From: Streptomyces sp. B3I8
GTDB lineage: Bacteria; Actinomycetota; Actinomycetes; Streptomycetales; Streptomycetaceae
Direction: 5' to 3'
NCBI RefSeq assembly: GCF_030816915.1
Contig: NZ_JAUSYN010000001.1
Coordinates: 400,795 to 464,794, forward strand
DNA length: 64,000 nucleotides
This document shows, one piece after another, positions 33,119 to 41,660 of the stretch; position 1 is the first letter of the stretch; each line of letters starts with the position of its first letter. The position numbers were made by a program, and so were the translations under genes. The notes under the pieces were generated by a model, which was not told the DNA's origin, did no database searches, and saw only the letters and a program-made list of their open reading frames with translations.

Positions 33119-33493
33119 TCAGCCCCCGCAGCCACCGTATTCGAGGGAGCTCACTGCGTTGTCGTAGAGGAACAGAAGTTCCTGCTTCTCACCCGGCGGG
33201 ATGGTGTAGTGGTAGCCGTGGTAGTCGGCATCGGTGTAGATGCAGACGAACCCCTCGCCACGGTTCCACACCGAGCTGGCTCGGTCGTTCCACGCCCAGC
33301 CGAGGTTGGGGGTGTCCACCCGATACTGGAGCTGCAGGTTGTTCCCGGTGAGGTTGTGGCCGTCGTAGAGGCAGATCTGGCCTTCTTCACAGCGGGTCAC
33401 GGGTTCATCGGCCGATGCGGCTCCCGGAGCCGCCAGTACGGCGGTGGAGGCGAGGACTGCTCCTACTACCGAGGTCTTTAACGTCAGGTTCAT
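33119..33493 (-). CDS. Secreted peptidase-inhibitor I36-like protein (124 aa)
   Basis: Signal peptide (MNLTLKTSVVGAVLASTAVL, cleavage near AASA-DEP), then a mature beta/gamma-crystallin-like domain of about 95 residues with four Cys (RCEEGQICLYD, FVCIYTDADYHGYHY, YGGCGG). This matches the I36/SMPI family of Streptomyces extracellular protease inhibitors. Monocistronic. Exact protease target unknown. Confidence 0.85.
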   Translation of the reverse strand: MNLTLKTSVVGAVLASTAVLAAPGAASADEPVTRCEEGQICLYDGHNLTGNNLQLQYRVDTPNLGWAWNDRASSVWNRGEGFVCIYTDADYHGYHYTIPPGEKQELLFLYDNAVSSLEYGGCGG

Positions 33494-34039
33494 GACTATC
33501 TCTTCCCGTTGGTGCGCGTGGGTATCTGTGGAAGCGCGGTCGTGGTCCCGCCTCCTGCTGCCCGGGGCTTGACCCGAGATCGTGAACGCCGGTTCCCACG
33601 GCGGCAGTCAGCGTAACCGATCATTGTTCGAAGGCGTTCGGGCGTTCGGGCGTTCGGGCTGATCTGGCCGATGCCGGAGTGCCTCCTCCTGGTGTTGCAG
33701 CGGGTGGCCCATCGGAAGACCGCGAGGCGGGACAAGCTCACCCAGGAGCAGCGTGCCGCCCTCGCCGCACTGGGCATGGACCGGGCGGGCCCGGCGCCGG
33801 CCGTCGAGGCCGCCCCGACGCAGCCCGCCCCGCAGCCCGCGCCCCCGGCGGGCCCGAAGAAGCGGCCGGTGCGGGAGCACCACGAGGAGTGCACATCCAC
33901 GGCGAGCGCCGGATCCTCGTCGTCACCATGCTCGTCACGCTCGGCGGTGGCGACGTGGAGCTCGCGTCGTTCGTTCTGTCCGCGGTCGGGATCATGAACG
34001 GTGCGGTGCCGGGTGTCCTCGTGTCCCCGATCGGTCCGG
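33494..34039. other. Decayed stretch between I36 gene and TetR remnant
   Basis: No frame is coherent. Positional logic says it holds the degraded C-terminal two thirds of the TetR gene that begins at 34351. Runs of GTTCG near 33630 and Pro/Ala-rich low-complexity frames are all that is visible. Confidence 0.4.
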
Positions 34040-34351
34040 CACGCACGCCGCCCGCCGGGGTCGCGGTGGAGCAGGTGCTCCGAGCGCAGCACGCGGGCGT
34101 AGGCGGTGAGGTCCTCGTGCCGCTCGTCGCCCGGCGGGACCGCGGCGAGGGCGCCGGCCACGCGGCGCATGACCTCGGTGGCCCTCTCGTCGAGCAGCTC
34201 CTGCTTGTTGCGCACGTGCCTGGTGGAGGGCGGAGGCGCGGACGTCCGGCCGGGAGGTGAGCGCGCGGACGGTGAGGGCGTCCATGCCTTGGTCGCCGAG
34301 GAGTTCGAGCGCCGCCGTGACGATCCGCTCCCGGGTGATGCCTAGGGCCAT
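34040..34351 (-). pseudogene. TetR-family repressor, frameshifted and truncated
   Basis: The first frame gives MALGITRERIVTAALELLGD and QGMDALTVRALTSRPDVRAS. At about 34220 the homology moves frame to VRNKQELLDERATEVMRRVA and LTAYARVLRSEHLLHRD, then is lost. It is a close paralogue of the intact TetR at 39756-40394. The HTH would still be made if translated. The same operator motif occurs upstream. Confidence 0.7.
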
Positions 34352-34356
34352 TGACT

Positions 34357-34405
34357 CCTTAACAGCGTTCAGGCATGCTGGTCACGGCATTGAACTTAGT
34401 TAAGG
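34357..34405. promoter_or_regulatory. Paired TetR operators, locus 1
   Basis: CCTTAACAGCGTTCAGG (34357-34373) and TTGAACTTAGTTAAGG (34390-34405) both fit the dyad YYnAAC-N3-GTTnAGG. They lie between the TetR remnant and the divergent oxidoreductase remnant and monooxygenase genes. Matching sites occur at 39051, 39086 and 40403. Confidence 0.65.
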
Positions 34406-34414
34406 AGAGTCGTG

Positions 34415-34769
34415 ATGCGTGCTGCACACCATCGTGCGCGGGCCGGCCACCAGGCGGCACCACGGCGCAGCCGGACGAGGTATCCGCTGGTGCCGGGCAT
34501 CGACGTCGCTCGCGGGCCTGGAGGCGTCGTTGAGCGCGGACCTGCTGCCCAGCCGGCGGATCCGGACCACCGGGAGCGGCGCCGGATCGCGGTCGGCCGA
34601 GGAGATGCTCGTCGAGGCACCCGAAGTCATGGCCCGCTTCGCCGACGGGTCCCCGCAGCTGCCCCGCACCGCGTTCCCGCTGAGCCGGGTCGGTGAGGCA
34701 TGGGCACACACCGGGCCGCAGCCGCGCCGTCGTCGTGCCGGATCGAGCCGTCCATTCATCAGAACGTGA
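34415..34769 (+). pseudogene. Remnant of an MDR/quinone oxidoreductase
   Basis: Begins MRAAHHRARAGHQ then, in the same frame, YPLVPGIDVA (GroES-like domain). A second frame carries MARFADGSPQLPRTAFPLSR and VGEAWAHT, like the family's C-terminus. The central Rossmann domain is gone. It follows the TetR operators directly, so it was the original regulated gene. Confidence 0.4.
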
Positions 34770-34786
34770 TCGGAGAAAGGAAAACC

Positions 34787-36004
34787 ATGCAGAAGAGGGC
34801 ACTTGTGGTAGGGCTCGGGATCGCGGGGATGTCCGCGGCCATCGGGCTGCGCCAGGCCGGCTGGACGCCGGTGATCGTCGAACGGGCACCCGAGCGACGT
34901 ACCGGGGGCTACTTCATCTTCATGTTCCCGGAGGGTGTGCAGGCCGCGGCCGACCTGGGGATCGCCGACCACCTGCACACCCGCAACCCGGATTGGCGAC
35001 CGGGCGGGAACTCGTGGTCGGTGGATCGCCGGGGCAGGCGGAAGCCGGCTCTGGGACTGCTGGACGCGCCCAGCGGGCTGGCAGCCGTGCTGCGCAGCGA
35101 CATCGAGGCCGCGTTGTGGCAGGGCATCACCGGCGACGGGACCGAGGACGCGGTCGAGGTGCGGTTCGCGACCACTCCGGTCGAGATCACCGAGGGCACC
35201 GGCGGAGTACGGGTCCTGCTCGAGGACGCCGGCACCGGGAAGCAGTACCACGAGGACTTCGATCTCGTGGTCGGCGCGGACGGGATGCGCTCGAGCGTGC
35301 GCCGGATGGTGTTCGGTCCGGACGAGGACTACCTGGCGAACTGGAAGGCGATGATCTGCGCGTTCCAGATGAAGGAGCAGGTGCCGTCCTACGAGGCGAG
35401 CGACAGCATCATCGTCTCGCGCCCCAAGCGTGCGATGTGGGTGTTCGGACTCGCCGACCACGCTCCCTGCGCGTGGCTGACCTTCCGCACCGAGGACATC
35501 CCGGACCGGTTCGCCGGGCCGTCGATCGAGCAGGTGCGCGCGGCCTTCTCCGGGATGGAGGACGAACCCGTGGTGCGCCACGTCCTGGACTCCCTGGAGC
35601 AGGCCCCTGACCACGTGTTCGACTCGATCCACCAGGTGAAGATGCCCAAGTGGAGCACGGGGCGGGTCGTGCTGGTGGGGGACGCGGCCTGGTGCATGAA
35701 CACCTACTCGGCCATGGGCTCCTCGTCCTCGCTGCGCGGCGGCGCCGCACTGGGCGTGGCCCTGCGGGAGCACCCCGGCGACCTCGCCGCCGCTCTGGAC
35801 GCCTGGGAGGCCGGCCTGCGTCCCTACATCAGCAGCCAGCGACGCTCCGCACGGGTCAAGCAACAGCGGTTCGTCCCGTCCAGCCGCCCGGTCCAGGTGC
35901 TGGTCGGGGGCGTTCTCGATCTGGCCCGCAGGGTCGTCCACCGCCGGCTGGCAGCGGAGTTCACCGCGGCGGCGGCCGCTGCCCCGTCCGGCACGGCGCG
36001 GTGA
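34787..36004 (+). CDS. FAD-dependent monooxygenase 1 (405 aa)
   Basis: Class A flavoprotein monooxygenase: N-terminal GxGxxG in VVGLGIAGMSAAIGLRQAG, the DG motif VVGADGMRSSVRRMVFG and the GD motif VLVGDAAWCMNTYSAMG, which hydroxylates aromatic or polyketide-like substrates using NAD(P)H. GAAAGGA precedes the ATG. It is followed after 5 nt by a paralogue and preceded by TetR operators, so substrate-inducible detoxification (for example of an antibiotic) is plausible but unproven. Confidence 0.88.
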   Translation: MQKRALVVGLGIAGMSAAIGLRQAGWTPVIVERAPERRTGGYFIFMFPEGVQAAADLGIADHLHTRNPDWRPGGNSWSVDRRGRRKPALGLLDAPSGLAAVLRSDIEAALWQGITGDGTEDAVEVRFATTPVEITEGTGGVRVLLEDAGTGKQYHEDFDLVVGADGMRSSVRRMVFGPDEDYLANWKAMICAFQMKEQVPSYEASDSIIVSRPKRAMWVFGLADHAPCAWLTFRTEDIPDRFAGPSIEQVRAAFSGMEDEPVVRHVLDSLEQAPDHVFDSIHQVKMPKWSTGRVVLVGDAAWCMNTYSAMGSSSSLRGGAALGVALREHPGDLAAALDAWEAGLRPYISSQRRSARVKQQRFVPSSRPVQVLVGGVLDLARRVVHRRLAAEFTAAAAAAPSGTAR

Positions 36005-36009
36005 CGGCC

Positions 36010-37209
36010 ATGCGGAAGAGGGCGTTGGTGGTCGGGCTCGGGATCGCGGGGATGTCCGCGGCGATCGGGCTGCGCCGGGCCGGTTGGACGCCGGTGATCG
36101 TCGAACGGGCGCCCGAGCGGCGCACCGGGGGTTATTTCGTCGGGCTGTTCCCGGAGGGTGTGCAGGCCGCGGTCGACCTGGGGATCGCCGACCACCTGCA
36201 CACCCGCAACCCGGAACGGGGGGCCGGCGCGAATGCGTGGTCGGTGGATCGCAGGGGCAGGCGCAGGCCGGCCCTGGGATTCCTGGATCAGCCCGGAGGG
36301 CCGGCAGCGGTGCTGCGCGGGGACATCGAGGCCGCGCTGTGGCAGAGCACCACGGGTGTCGAGGTGCGGTTCGGGACCACTCCGGTCGCGATCACCGAGG
36401 GTCCTGCCGAGGCGCAGGTCCTGCTCGAGGAGGCCGGCACCGGTGCGCAGTACCGCGAGAGCTTCGACCTGGTCGTCGGTGCGGACGGGATGCGCTCGAG
36501 CGTGCGCCGGATCGTGTTCGGTCCGCACGAGGACCACCTGACCACGTGGAACGCGATGATCTGCGCCTTCCAGCTGAAGGAGCAGGTGCCGTCCTACGAG
36601 GCGAGCGACAGCATCATCATCGCGCGCGCCAAGCGGGCGGTGTGGGTGTTCGGGCTCGCCGACCACGCGCCCACCGCGCTGCTGACCTACCGGACAAGGG
36701 ACATCCAGGAGCAGTTCGACGGATCGCGGGTCGAGCGGCTGCGCGCGGTCTTCTCCGGGATGGACGACGACCCTGTGGTGCGCCACGTCCTGGACTCCCT
36801 GGAAGAGGCCCCTGACCACGTGTTCGACTCGGTGCACCAGGTGCGGACGGAGCGGTGGAGCGCGGGGCGGGTCGTGCTGGTGGGGGACGCGGCCTGGTGC
36901 ATGAACCTCTACTCGGGCATGGGCGCCACGTCCTCGCTGCGCGGCGGCGCCGCACTGGGCGCGGCCCTGCGGGAGCACCCCGACGACCTCGCCGCCGCCC
37001 TGGACGCCTGGGAGGCCGGGCTGCGCCCGTTCATCACCAAGCACCAGCGCACCGCGCGGCTCAAGCAGCAGATGTTCGTCCCGTCCAGCCGTCGGGCCGA
37101 GGCGCTGCGCTCGGTCCTCGTCGGTCTGGCCCGCAGGATCCGCGGCCGCCGGCCGGCGACGGAGGCGGGCGGGCCGCAGGCCTTGGCGCTGTCCGGCACG
37201 TCGCGCTGA
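36010..37209 (+). CDS. FAD-dependent monooxygenase 2 (399 aa)
   Basis: Close tandem paralogue of the preceding gene, with the same motifs: VVGLGIAGMSAAIGLRRAGW, VVGADGMRSSVRRIVFG and VLVGDAAWCMNLYSGMG. It is five residues shorter in the middle (LWQSTTGVEVRF versus LWQGITGDGTEDAVEVRF). The ATG at 36010 mirrors the paralogue's start; a GTG at 36001 overlapping the previous stop is possible. A strong hairpin lies 77 nt past the stop. Confidence 0.88.
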   Translation: MRKRALVVGLGIAGMSAAIGLRRAGWTPVIVERAPERRTGGYFVGLFPEGVQAAVDLGIADHLHTRNPERGAGANAWSVDRRGRRRPALGFLDQPGGPAAVLRGDIEAALWQSTTGVEVRFGTTPVAITEGPAEAQVLLEEAGTGAQYRESFDLVVGADGMRSSVRRIVFGPHEDHLTTWNAMICAFQLKEQVPSYEASDSIIIARAKRAVWVFGLADHAPTALLTYRTRDIQEQFDGSRVERLRAVFSGMDDDPVVRHVLDSLEEAPDHVFDSVHQVRTERWSAGRVVLVGDAAWCMNLYSGMGATSSLRGGAALGAALREHPDDLAAALDAWEAGLRPFITKHQRTARLKQQMFVPSSRRAEALRSVLVGLARRIRGRRPATEAGGPQALALSGTSR

Positions 37210-37285
37210 CGACGGTGTCCGCGCCGAGGAGGGACGATGCGGGACGCCGGAGAGCCTGGGTCGCTGCGGGCATCGTGGTAGCCGG

Positions 37286-37318
37286 GGGGTGCCTTTATGC
37301 CTTCCGTAAAGGCACCCC
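37286..37318 (+). terminator. Strong hairpin terminator after the monooxygenase pair
   Basis: GGGGTGCCTTTA and TAAAGGCACCCC form a perfect 12-bp stem with a 9-nt loop. No U-tract follows. It marks the end of the duplicated monooxygenase operon. Confidence 0.8.
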
Positions 37319-37439
37319 TGTCAGGTTTGGGCTGGTCAGAGGCGGTTAGGGGGTGCTGAGGTTGTGCGGCGAGCGCGACGTCCGTCGGTGTCCGGGGTTC
37401 AGCGTCTCCGGCGAGGTTCGCGGTCGACTCGCTGGACCC

Positions 37440-37564
37440 TGCGCGAACACGGCCCGGATTACGTGCTCCTGGACGGCCCCCTCGGCGAGGGTGACCGCCT
37501 GGGCGACGGACGCGCCCACTACTCCTTCAAGCACCGGCGCCACGGCGTGAACGTGCGGGAGTGA
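37440..37564 (+). pseudogene. IS5/HARBI1-type (DDE_Tnp_4) transposase fragment
   Basis: Reads PDYVLLDGPLGEGDRLGDGR then AHYSFKHRRHGVNV, the segment around the first catalytic Asp in HARBI1-like IS5 transposases. It is cut off at about 37562, where another IS5-type element starts, so it was interrupted by that insertion or its ancestor. Confidence 0.65.
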
Positions 37565-38442
37565 GCCGTTGGCCTGGCAGACCAAAGAGAGATGCCCGCG
37601 ACGTGGAGTCCGGCCAGGTAGATGGTTGCGGTCTCCTCGTAACGGGTGGCGATGCCCCGCCACTGCTTCAGGCGGTTGATGCAGCGTTCAACGGTGTTGC
37701 GCTGCTTGTACGCCTCGCGGTCGAAGGCGGGCGGCCTACCGCCCTGGCTGCCGCGCCGCAGCCGGTGGCCACGCTGATCCGCCGGAACCGGGATGACCAC
37801 GCGGATTCCGCGCTTGCGCAGGTGCTCACGGATCGCGCGTGAAGAGTACGCCTTGTCGGCCAGAACCATGTCCGGCCCGGTACGGGGACCGTCCTCGCTG
37901 CCGAGGGACGCGGAGGCGGGCCATGACGTGAGGGAAGACGGGCGCGTCACCGGCCTGTCCGGCGGTGAGCACGAAGGCAAGTGGCCGACAGTAAGCATCG
38001 GAGGCGAGGTGGATCTTCGTGGTCAGTCCACCGCGAGACCGGCCGATGGCATTGTCATCAGGTTCGCCGGCCGGGGCCCCTTTTTGCGGGCCCCGGCTGC
38101 GTGCTGGTGAGCGCGCGCGATAGTGGAGTCGACCGAGACGGCCCAACCAAGGTCTTCCTCGGCATCGGCCTGCGCGATGAGCGCGGTGAACACCCGCTCC
38201 CAGGTGCCGTCCACGGCCCACATCCGCAACCGGTTGGAGAGGCCCCTCCAGTTCCCGTATTTCTCGGCAAGGTGGACCCACTGCGATCCGGTCTGGAACT
38301 TCCAGGCGATCGCCTCGATCACCTCACGGTGATCCCACCACCGACCACCCCGCCGCGGCGTCCGGTCTGGCAACAATGGCTCGATCCGCGCCCACTGCAC
38401 GTCAGTCAACGGCACGCTCAGACCAACGATCAGATGATCCAA
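37519..38442 (-). pseudogene. IS5-family transposase with extra frameshift
   Basis: First phase: VPLTDVQWARIEPLLPDRTP, EAIAWKFQTGSQWVHLAEKY and VDSTIARAHQHAAGARKKG. A slippery CAAAAAGGGGC at about 38078 leads to the second phase NAIGRSRGGLTTKIHLASDA, expected for this IS group. A further, non-programmed shift near 37900 separates it from DMVLADKAYSSRAIREHLRK and NTVERCINRLKQWRGIATRY. The extra shift makes it probably inactive. Confidence 0.75.
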
Positions 38443-38465
38443 ACGAAACGGCCCAGGTGATGCCG
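37562..38465. mobile_element. IS5-family insertion sequence, inactivated (about 0.9 kb)
   Basis: Element carrying a minus-strand IS427-group-like transposase. The right end lies near CATCACCTGGGCCGTTTCG (minus strand, about 38465) and the left end near GTGAGCCGTTGGCCTGGC (37563). Inverted repeats are poor, so the limits are approximate. Confidence 0.55.
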
Positions 38466-38508
38466 TTGGAGCGTCGGCAACCGCAGGGCCGGCTCCAACG
38501 CGCGACCG

Positions 38509-38775
38509 TCACGGTGCCGAACGTCTCCGCTGCAGCAACCAGGTACCCCCTGTCACTGTCCCCGTCACCAATAGGCCCACCATCAGTGACATTTTGAACT
38601 CCTCCATCTTGCTGCCGTCGTCCGCCATAACCACCGACAGCGTCGTGATGACGACCGTGATCACTAGCCCGATGGCCAGGTTCTTCCACACCAGTGATTT
38701 CAGCAATTTCTCCTCGTTTCTCGATGAGTGCGGCGCCGCGTCGTTCTTCATTGGGTGGCGCACCTGGCTTGCCAT
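38509..38775 (-). CDS. Small two-helix membrane protein (88 aa)
   Basis: Hydrophilic N-terminus (MASQVRHPMKNDAAPHSSRN), helix 1 WKNLAIGLVITVVITTLSVV, a short polar loop DDGSKMEEFK, helix 2 SLMVGLLVTGTVTGGTWLLQ and a basic end RRRSAP. The family is unknown. The start may be the internal ATG at 38751. It is next to IS debris on both sides and could be a transfer remnant, but the frame is intact. Confidence 0.5.
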   Translation of the reverse strand: MASQVRHPMKNDAAPHSSRNEEKLLKSLVWKNLAIGLVITVVITTLSVVMADDGSKMEEFKMSLMVGLLVTGTVTGGTWLLQRRRSAP

Positions 38776-38794
38776 CAGTTCGGTGCGATCAATA

Positions 38795-38980
38795 CTCGTT
38801 CGGCACGGTCTTGCGTCGCGTCCCGTTACGGACGTTGCCGGCCGACCCCCTCGGGCGGGGTGTCGTGCTTCTCATGGCCGGATGTCCGGGCATTTCCTCC
38901 TTCGGAGAGGTCTCCGGCACCGTCCGGGTCAAATGCTTCAACAGCCCGCCCGGGCCGGTCAGCCACGAGCCCTGGGTGCA
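38795..38980 (-). pseudogene. IS256-family transposase, N-terminal fragment
   Basis: The minus strand reads WLTGPGGLLKHLTRTVPETS, KEEMPGH and, after a small shift, GNVRNGTRRKTVPNE, matching the N-terminal LTGPxGLLKQLTKxVLExAL...GNxRNGTRxKTV signature. It complements in kind the C-terminal IS256 fragment at 31324, which is on the opposite strand. Confidence 0.6.
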
Positions 38981-39050
38981 CTGTCTTGCTTGCCCTCCTT
39001 GTCGCGACGCTCTCTGCGGCCGCAGTCCCGCGTCCGAGCCCGGGCCGACT

Positions 39051-39102
39051 CCTTAACGTCGTTCAGGGCGCTGTCTTCTTTATAGCATGAACTTAGTTCA
39101 GG
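39051..39102. promoter_or_regulatory. Paired TetR operators, locus 2
   Basis: CCTTAACGTCGTTCAGG (39051-39067) and ATGAACTTAGTTCAGG (39087-39102) repeat the paired arrangement at 34357-34405, with similar spacing (35 versus 32 bp). The gene they once served is no longer readable downstream. Confidence 0.6.
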
Positions 39103-39755
39103 TCGGAGGGTGCTCATGGCTGTTGCCTTTGTTCGGCGTTGCCGAGACCGACGAGTTCTGGAACGGGGTGCGCAACGCAACCGGGGGAGGACGTGGAGCC
39201 GGGGGCGCTCGGCCTGCCCCGCGGACGGCGCGGCCCACGGGATGCGAAGCGCCAAGGACGCCCATGCGGCCGGCCTGCCGGGCGGTGGGAGGCTTCGACG
39301 GTCCGGCCGCTTCCTGCGGGGGCGCCGTTCCGCAGGATGACCGAATTGCCAGGCCGGAGGGGTTGGGACACCACCCCCGCGACAGGGGTCACGGTGTCGG
39401 GACCGTTGTGGACCTGCTCGGCCGGCGGTACATCTTCCGAGGGGGCGGTGCTCCAGCTCACCGACACGGACATCATGGTCGAGGGGGTGGCCGCGAACTC
39501 CCCGACCGGAGTGCGCCTCTGCATCCTGATGGCGGGACCGGCCCTCGTCGCCGCAGCAGTCTTCGCACTCGCCCCCTTGCGCCGCCGCCGATCCCGTCTG
39601 CGGCCCTCGCAGGCCGGGAGGGTCGTCCTCGATGCCGGGGACCGTGGAGAATCCGTCGTCCTCCGTCGGGCAAGAAGAACGCTCACGTCCGCTCCGTCAC
39701 GGAGCGAACGCTCCGGACGAGATGATGAGCCGCCGGCAGGCATCCTGGGCCGGTG
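39103..39755. other. Degenerate stretch with one short hydrophobic frame
   Basis: A plus-strand frame from about 39320 reads PFRRMTELPGRRGWDTTPAT, TDIMVEGVAANSPTGVRLCI and a hydrophobic helix LMAGPALVAAAVFALAPL, like the end of a small membrane protein. No start is convincing. The rest looks like rearranged DNA. Confidence 0.3.
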
Positions 39756-40394
39756 TCAGACCTTCAGCCGGGCGGCGAGCCCGTCGAGGACGATGCCGAG
39801 GTGCCGCTCGAAGCGTTGGTCACCGTGGTCGTGAAGGTGGCCGGCTTGCTTGACCAGGGGCGCGTTTCCGCCCAGCCATGCGTCGCGTTCGGCGAGGGAA
39901 TAGCGGGTGGGGTCGGTCTCGGCGGACTGGAGGTGTTCCTGTTCCTCGATCACGAAGCCGACAACGAAGGCGGTCACCAGGTCGACGGCGTCGTCCGCGT
40001 CGGAGAGTTCGACCCCGGACGCGGTCCAGCGGACGAACCAGATCTCCTTCGCCTGTACCACCTCCGGGTCGGCGATGCGCCTGCCGCTGAAGATGCGTGC
40101 TCCGTCACGGTGGAGCAGGAACTCCGCACGCAGCACACTCGCGAACGCCACCAGATCATCACGCCAGCCGTCACCCGGGGGAAGCTCCGACAAGGCGGAG
40201 CCGACCCGGCGCATGACAGCGGTGCCCATTTCGTCGAGCAGCTCCTGCTTGTTGCGAACGTGCCAGTACAAGGCGGACGGGCGTACGTCGAGCCTGGTCG
40301 CCAGCGCACGCACGGTCAGGCCGTCCATACCTGCCTCGTTGAGAAGGCCAAGCGCTGCTGTCACGATCCGGTCCCGGGTGATGCCTTTGTTCAT
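39756..40394 (-). CDS. TetR-family repressor with TetR-type C-domain (212 aa)
   Basis: HTH: GITRDRIVTAALGLLNEAGM, DGLTVRALATRLDVRPSALY and WHVRNKQELLDEM. The C-domain (AVDLVTAFVVGFVIEEQEHL) resembles the TetR_C_1 group that includes TetR itself. The ATG at 40394 gives MNKGITRD. A 17-bp dyad identical to that at 39051 lies at 40403-40419, just upstream, so autoregulation is likely. Intact paralogue of the broken TetR at 34040-34351; it may cross-regulate that locus. Confidence 0.9.
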   Translation of the reverse strand: MNKGITRDRIVTAALGLLNEAGMDGLTVRALATRLDVRPSALYWHVRNKQELLDEMGTAVMRRVGSALSELPPGDGWRDDLVAFASVLRAEFLLHRDGARIFSGRRIADPEVVQAKEIWFVRWTASGVELSDADDAVDLVTAFVVGFVIEEQEHLQSAETDPTRYSLAERDAWLGGNAPLVKQAGHLHDHGDQRFERHLGIVLDGLAARLKV

Positions 40395-40402
40395 ACTTGA
40401 CA

Positions 40403-40419
40403 CCTTAACGTCGTTCAGG
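40403..40419. promoter_or_regulatory. TetR operator, autoregulatory site
   Basis: CCTTAACGTCGTTCAGG, identical to 39051-39067, 8 bp upstream of the TetR ATG (minus strand). Confidence 0.65.
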
Positions 40420-40638
40420 CCCGCAGGGCGGGCCGCCCTACCACGGTTATTGATCAGAAACTCATGGGGGTCTCGAGCGGGTCCCAGCGGGCGTGTGGGC
40501 CGCCGAAGCAGCCGCGGACGATGTGTGGCTGCCGCCGGCGCCCGAGGAGGAAGCGCCGGGTTCAGGCGGCGAGTTCGGCCTGGCCGCGGGCTCGCTGCCG
40601 GCGGAGCAGTCAGTCGTGGCGTGGTCTGTAAGGCCACG

Positions 40639-41091
40639 ATGGTTCGCGCGACCGCCTTCATGGAGCACTTCGCGAGCGTGATGGCACCGGGCCTGGAGCA
40701 CGGGGAGATCGTGCTGAGGCTGCCGCTGCCGGAGGACGTCGCCCTGAAGATGATCTCGGTCAGGGACATCGGCCGGGTCGCCGCCGCGCTCCTGCTCGGC
40801 ACCGCCAAGGCGCCCGGCGGAGCCGTCGAGCTCGTCGGCGACGAGCTGACGGGTCCCCAGATCGCCGCGGCGTTCGGCGCGCGCGCCGGGCTCCCGGCAC
40901 GGTACGAGGTCCTCCCGTTGAGCGTGCTTCCCACCGACCTCGACAGGGTGATGTTCCGCGAGTTCGCGAAGGCGGCGGAACACCCCGCGGACCTCGCGGT
41001 GGTGCGCTCGATCGAGCCGGCCACCCTGGACCTGGCCGGGTGGATCCGAGCCACCGGCTGGACCGCGCCCACCGACGTGGCCGGTTCCTGA
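40639..41091 (+). pseudogene. NmrA-like protein, C-terminal part (150 aa)
   Basis: MVRATAFMEHFASVMAPGLE then VALKMISVRDIGRVAAALLL and GGAVELVGDELTGPQIAAAF, the substrate domain of NmrA-type atypical SDRs. The N-terminal GxxGxxG Rossmann half is missing, and the ATG is simply the first in the remaining frame. Probably a truncated gene from the TetR-regulated oxidoreductase module. Confidence 0.6.
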
Positions 41092-41365
41092 GCCTCCGGC
41101 CGCGATGAACGCTCCGCCATCGCGCCCACGGTCTCGGCTCCGGGCACGGCAACGCATCCGCCAGCGGTTGAAGTAGTCACGAAGCTCCCGGGGCGTGCCC
41201 GGGGCCGACACCGGCACGCTGGTCGTCGAGAGACCGCCGGTCGACGGCGAGGTGAAGATCCACTGGAACCGGGCCGCCCCGCCACCGGTCACCGTAGAGC
41301 GGCCGGGCGGTCCGGTGCCCCGTCGGCGGACGTCGGGAACGGCCGGTGCGCGTCGCCGGCCGGCG

Positions 41366-41660
41366 TCATCCGTGCGGTGCCCGGCGCTGTGCCGGCCGCA
41401 CGAAGAACTCCAGCCCCTCCGGGTCGTCCACGGCGGCGGGGGTGACGACGGTGCCGGGGTTCGCGCTCATGAGGATCCGTTTGAACGGGACCTCCAGTTC
41501 CTTGCCGGCCCTGGTGTGCGGGACGGCCGGCACCGCCAGGATCTCGTCGGGCACGTGGCGCGGTGCGGCACGCCGCCGGGACGCCCGGCGGATGCGGTCG
41601 CGCAGCCCGTCGTCGAGTACGGCGCCCTCGCGGAGCGCGACGAGGCCGGCGGGGTCATGC
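41366..41660 (-). pseudogene. Acetoacetyl-CoA synthetase C-terminal fragment
   Basis: Reads LVALREGAVLDDGLRDRIRR, HVPDEILAVPAVPHTRAGKE and LEVPFKRILMSANPGTVVTP, then DDPEGLEFFV: the last about 95 residues of AcsA/AACS-type ligases, including the catalytic-lysine segment (TRxGKxLEVPVKR). The N-terminal ligase body is missing. It overlaps the 3' end of the alpha/beta hydrolase gene at 41655. Confidence 0.7.

Noticed and set aside
33496..34215. Intact 239-aa reading frame as a real gene
   Set aside because: Only the first about 60 codons look like TetR; the rest is frame noise over a decayed gene.
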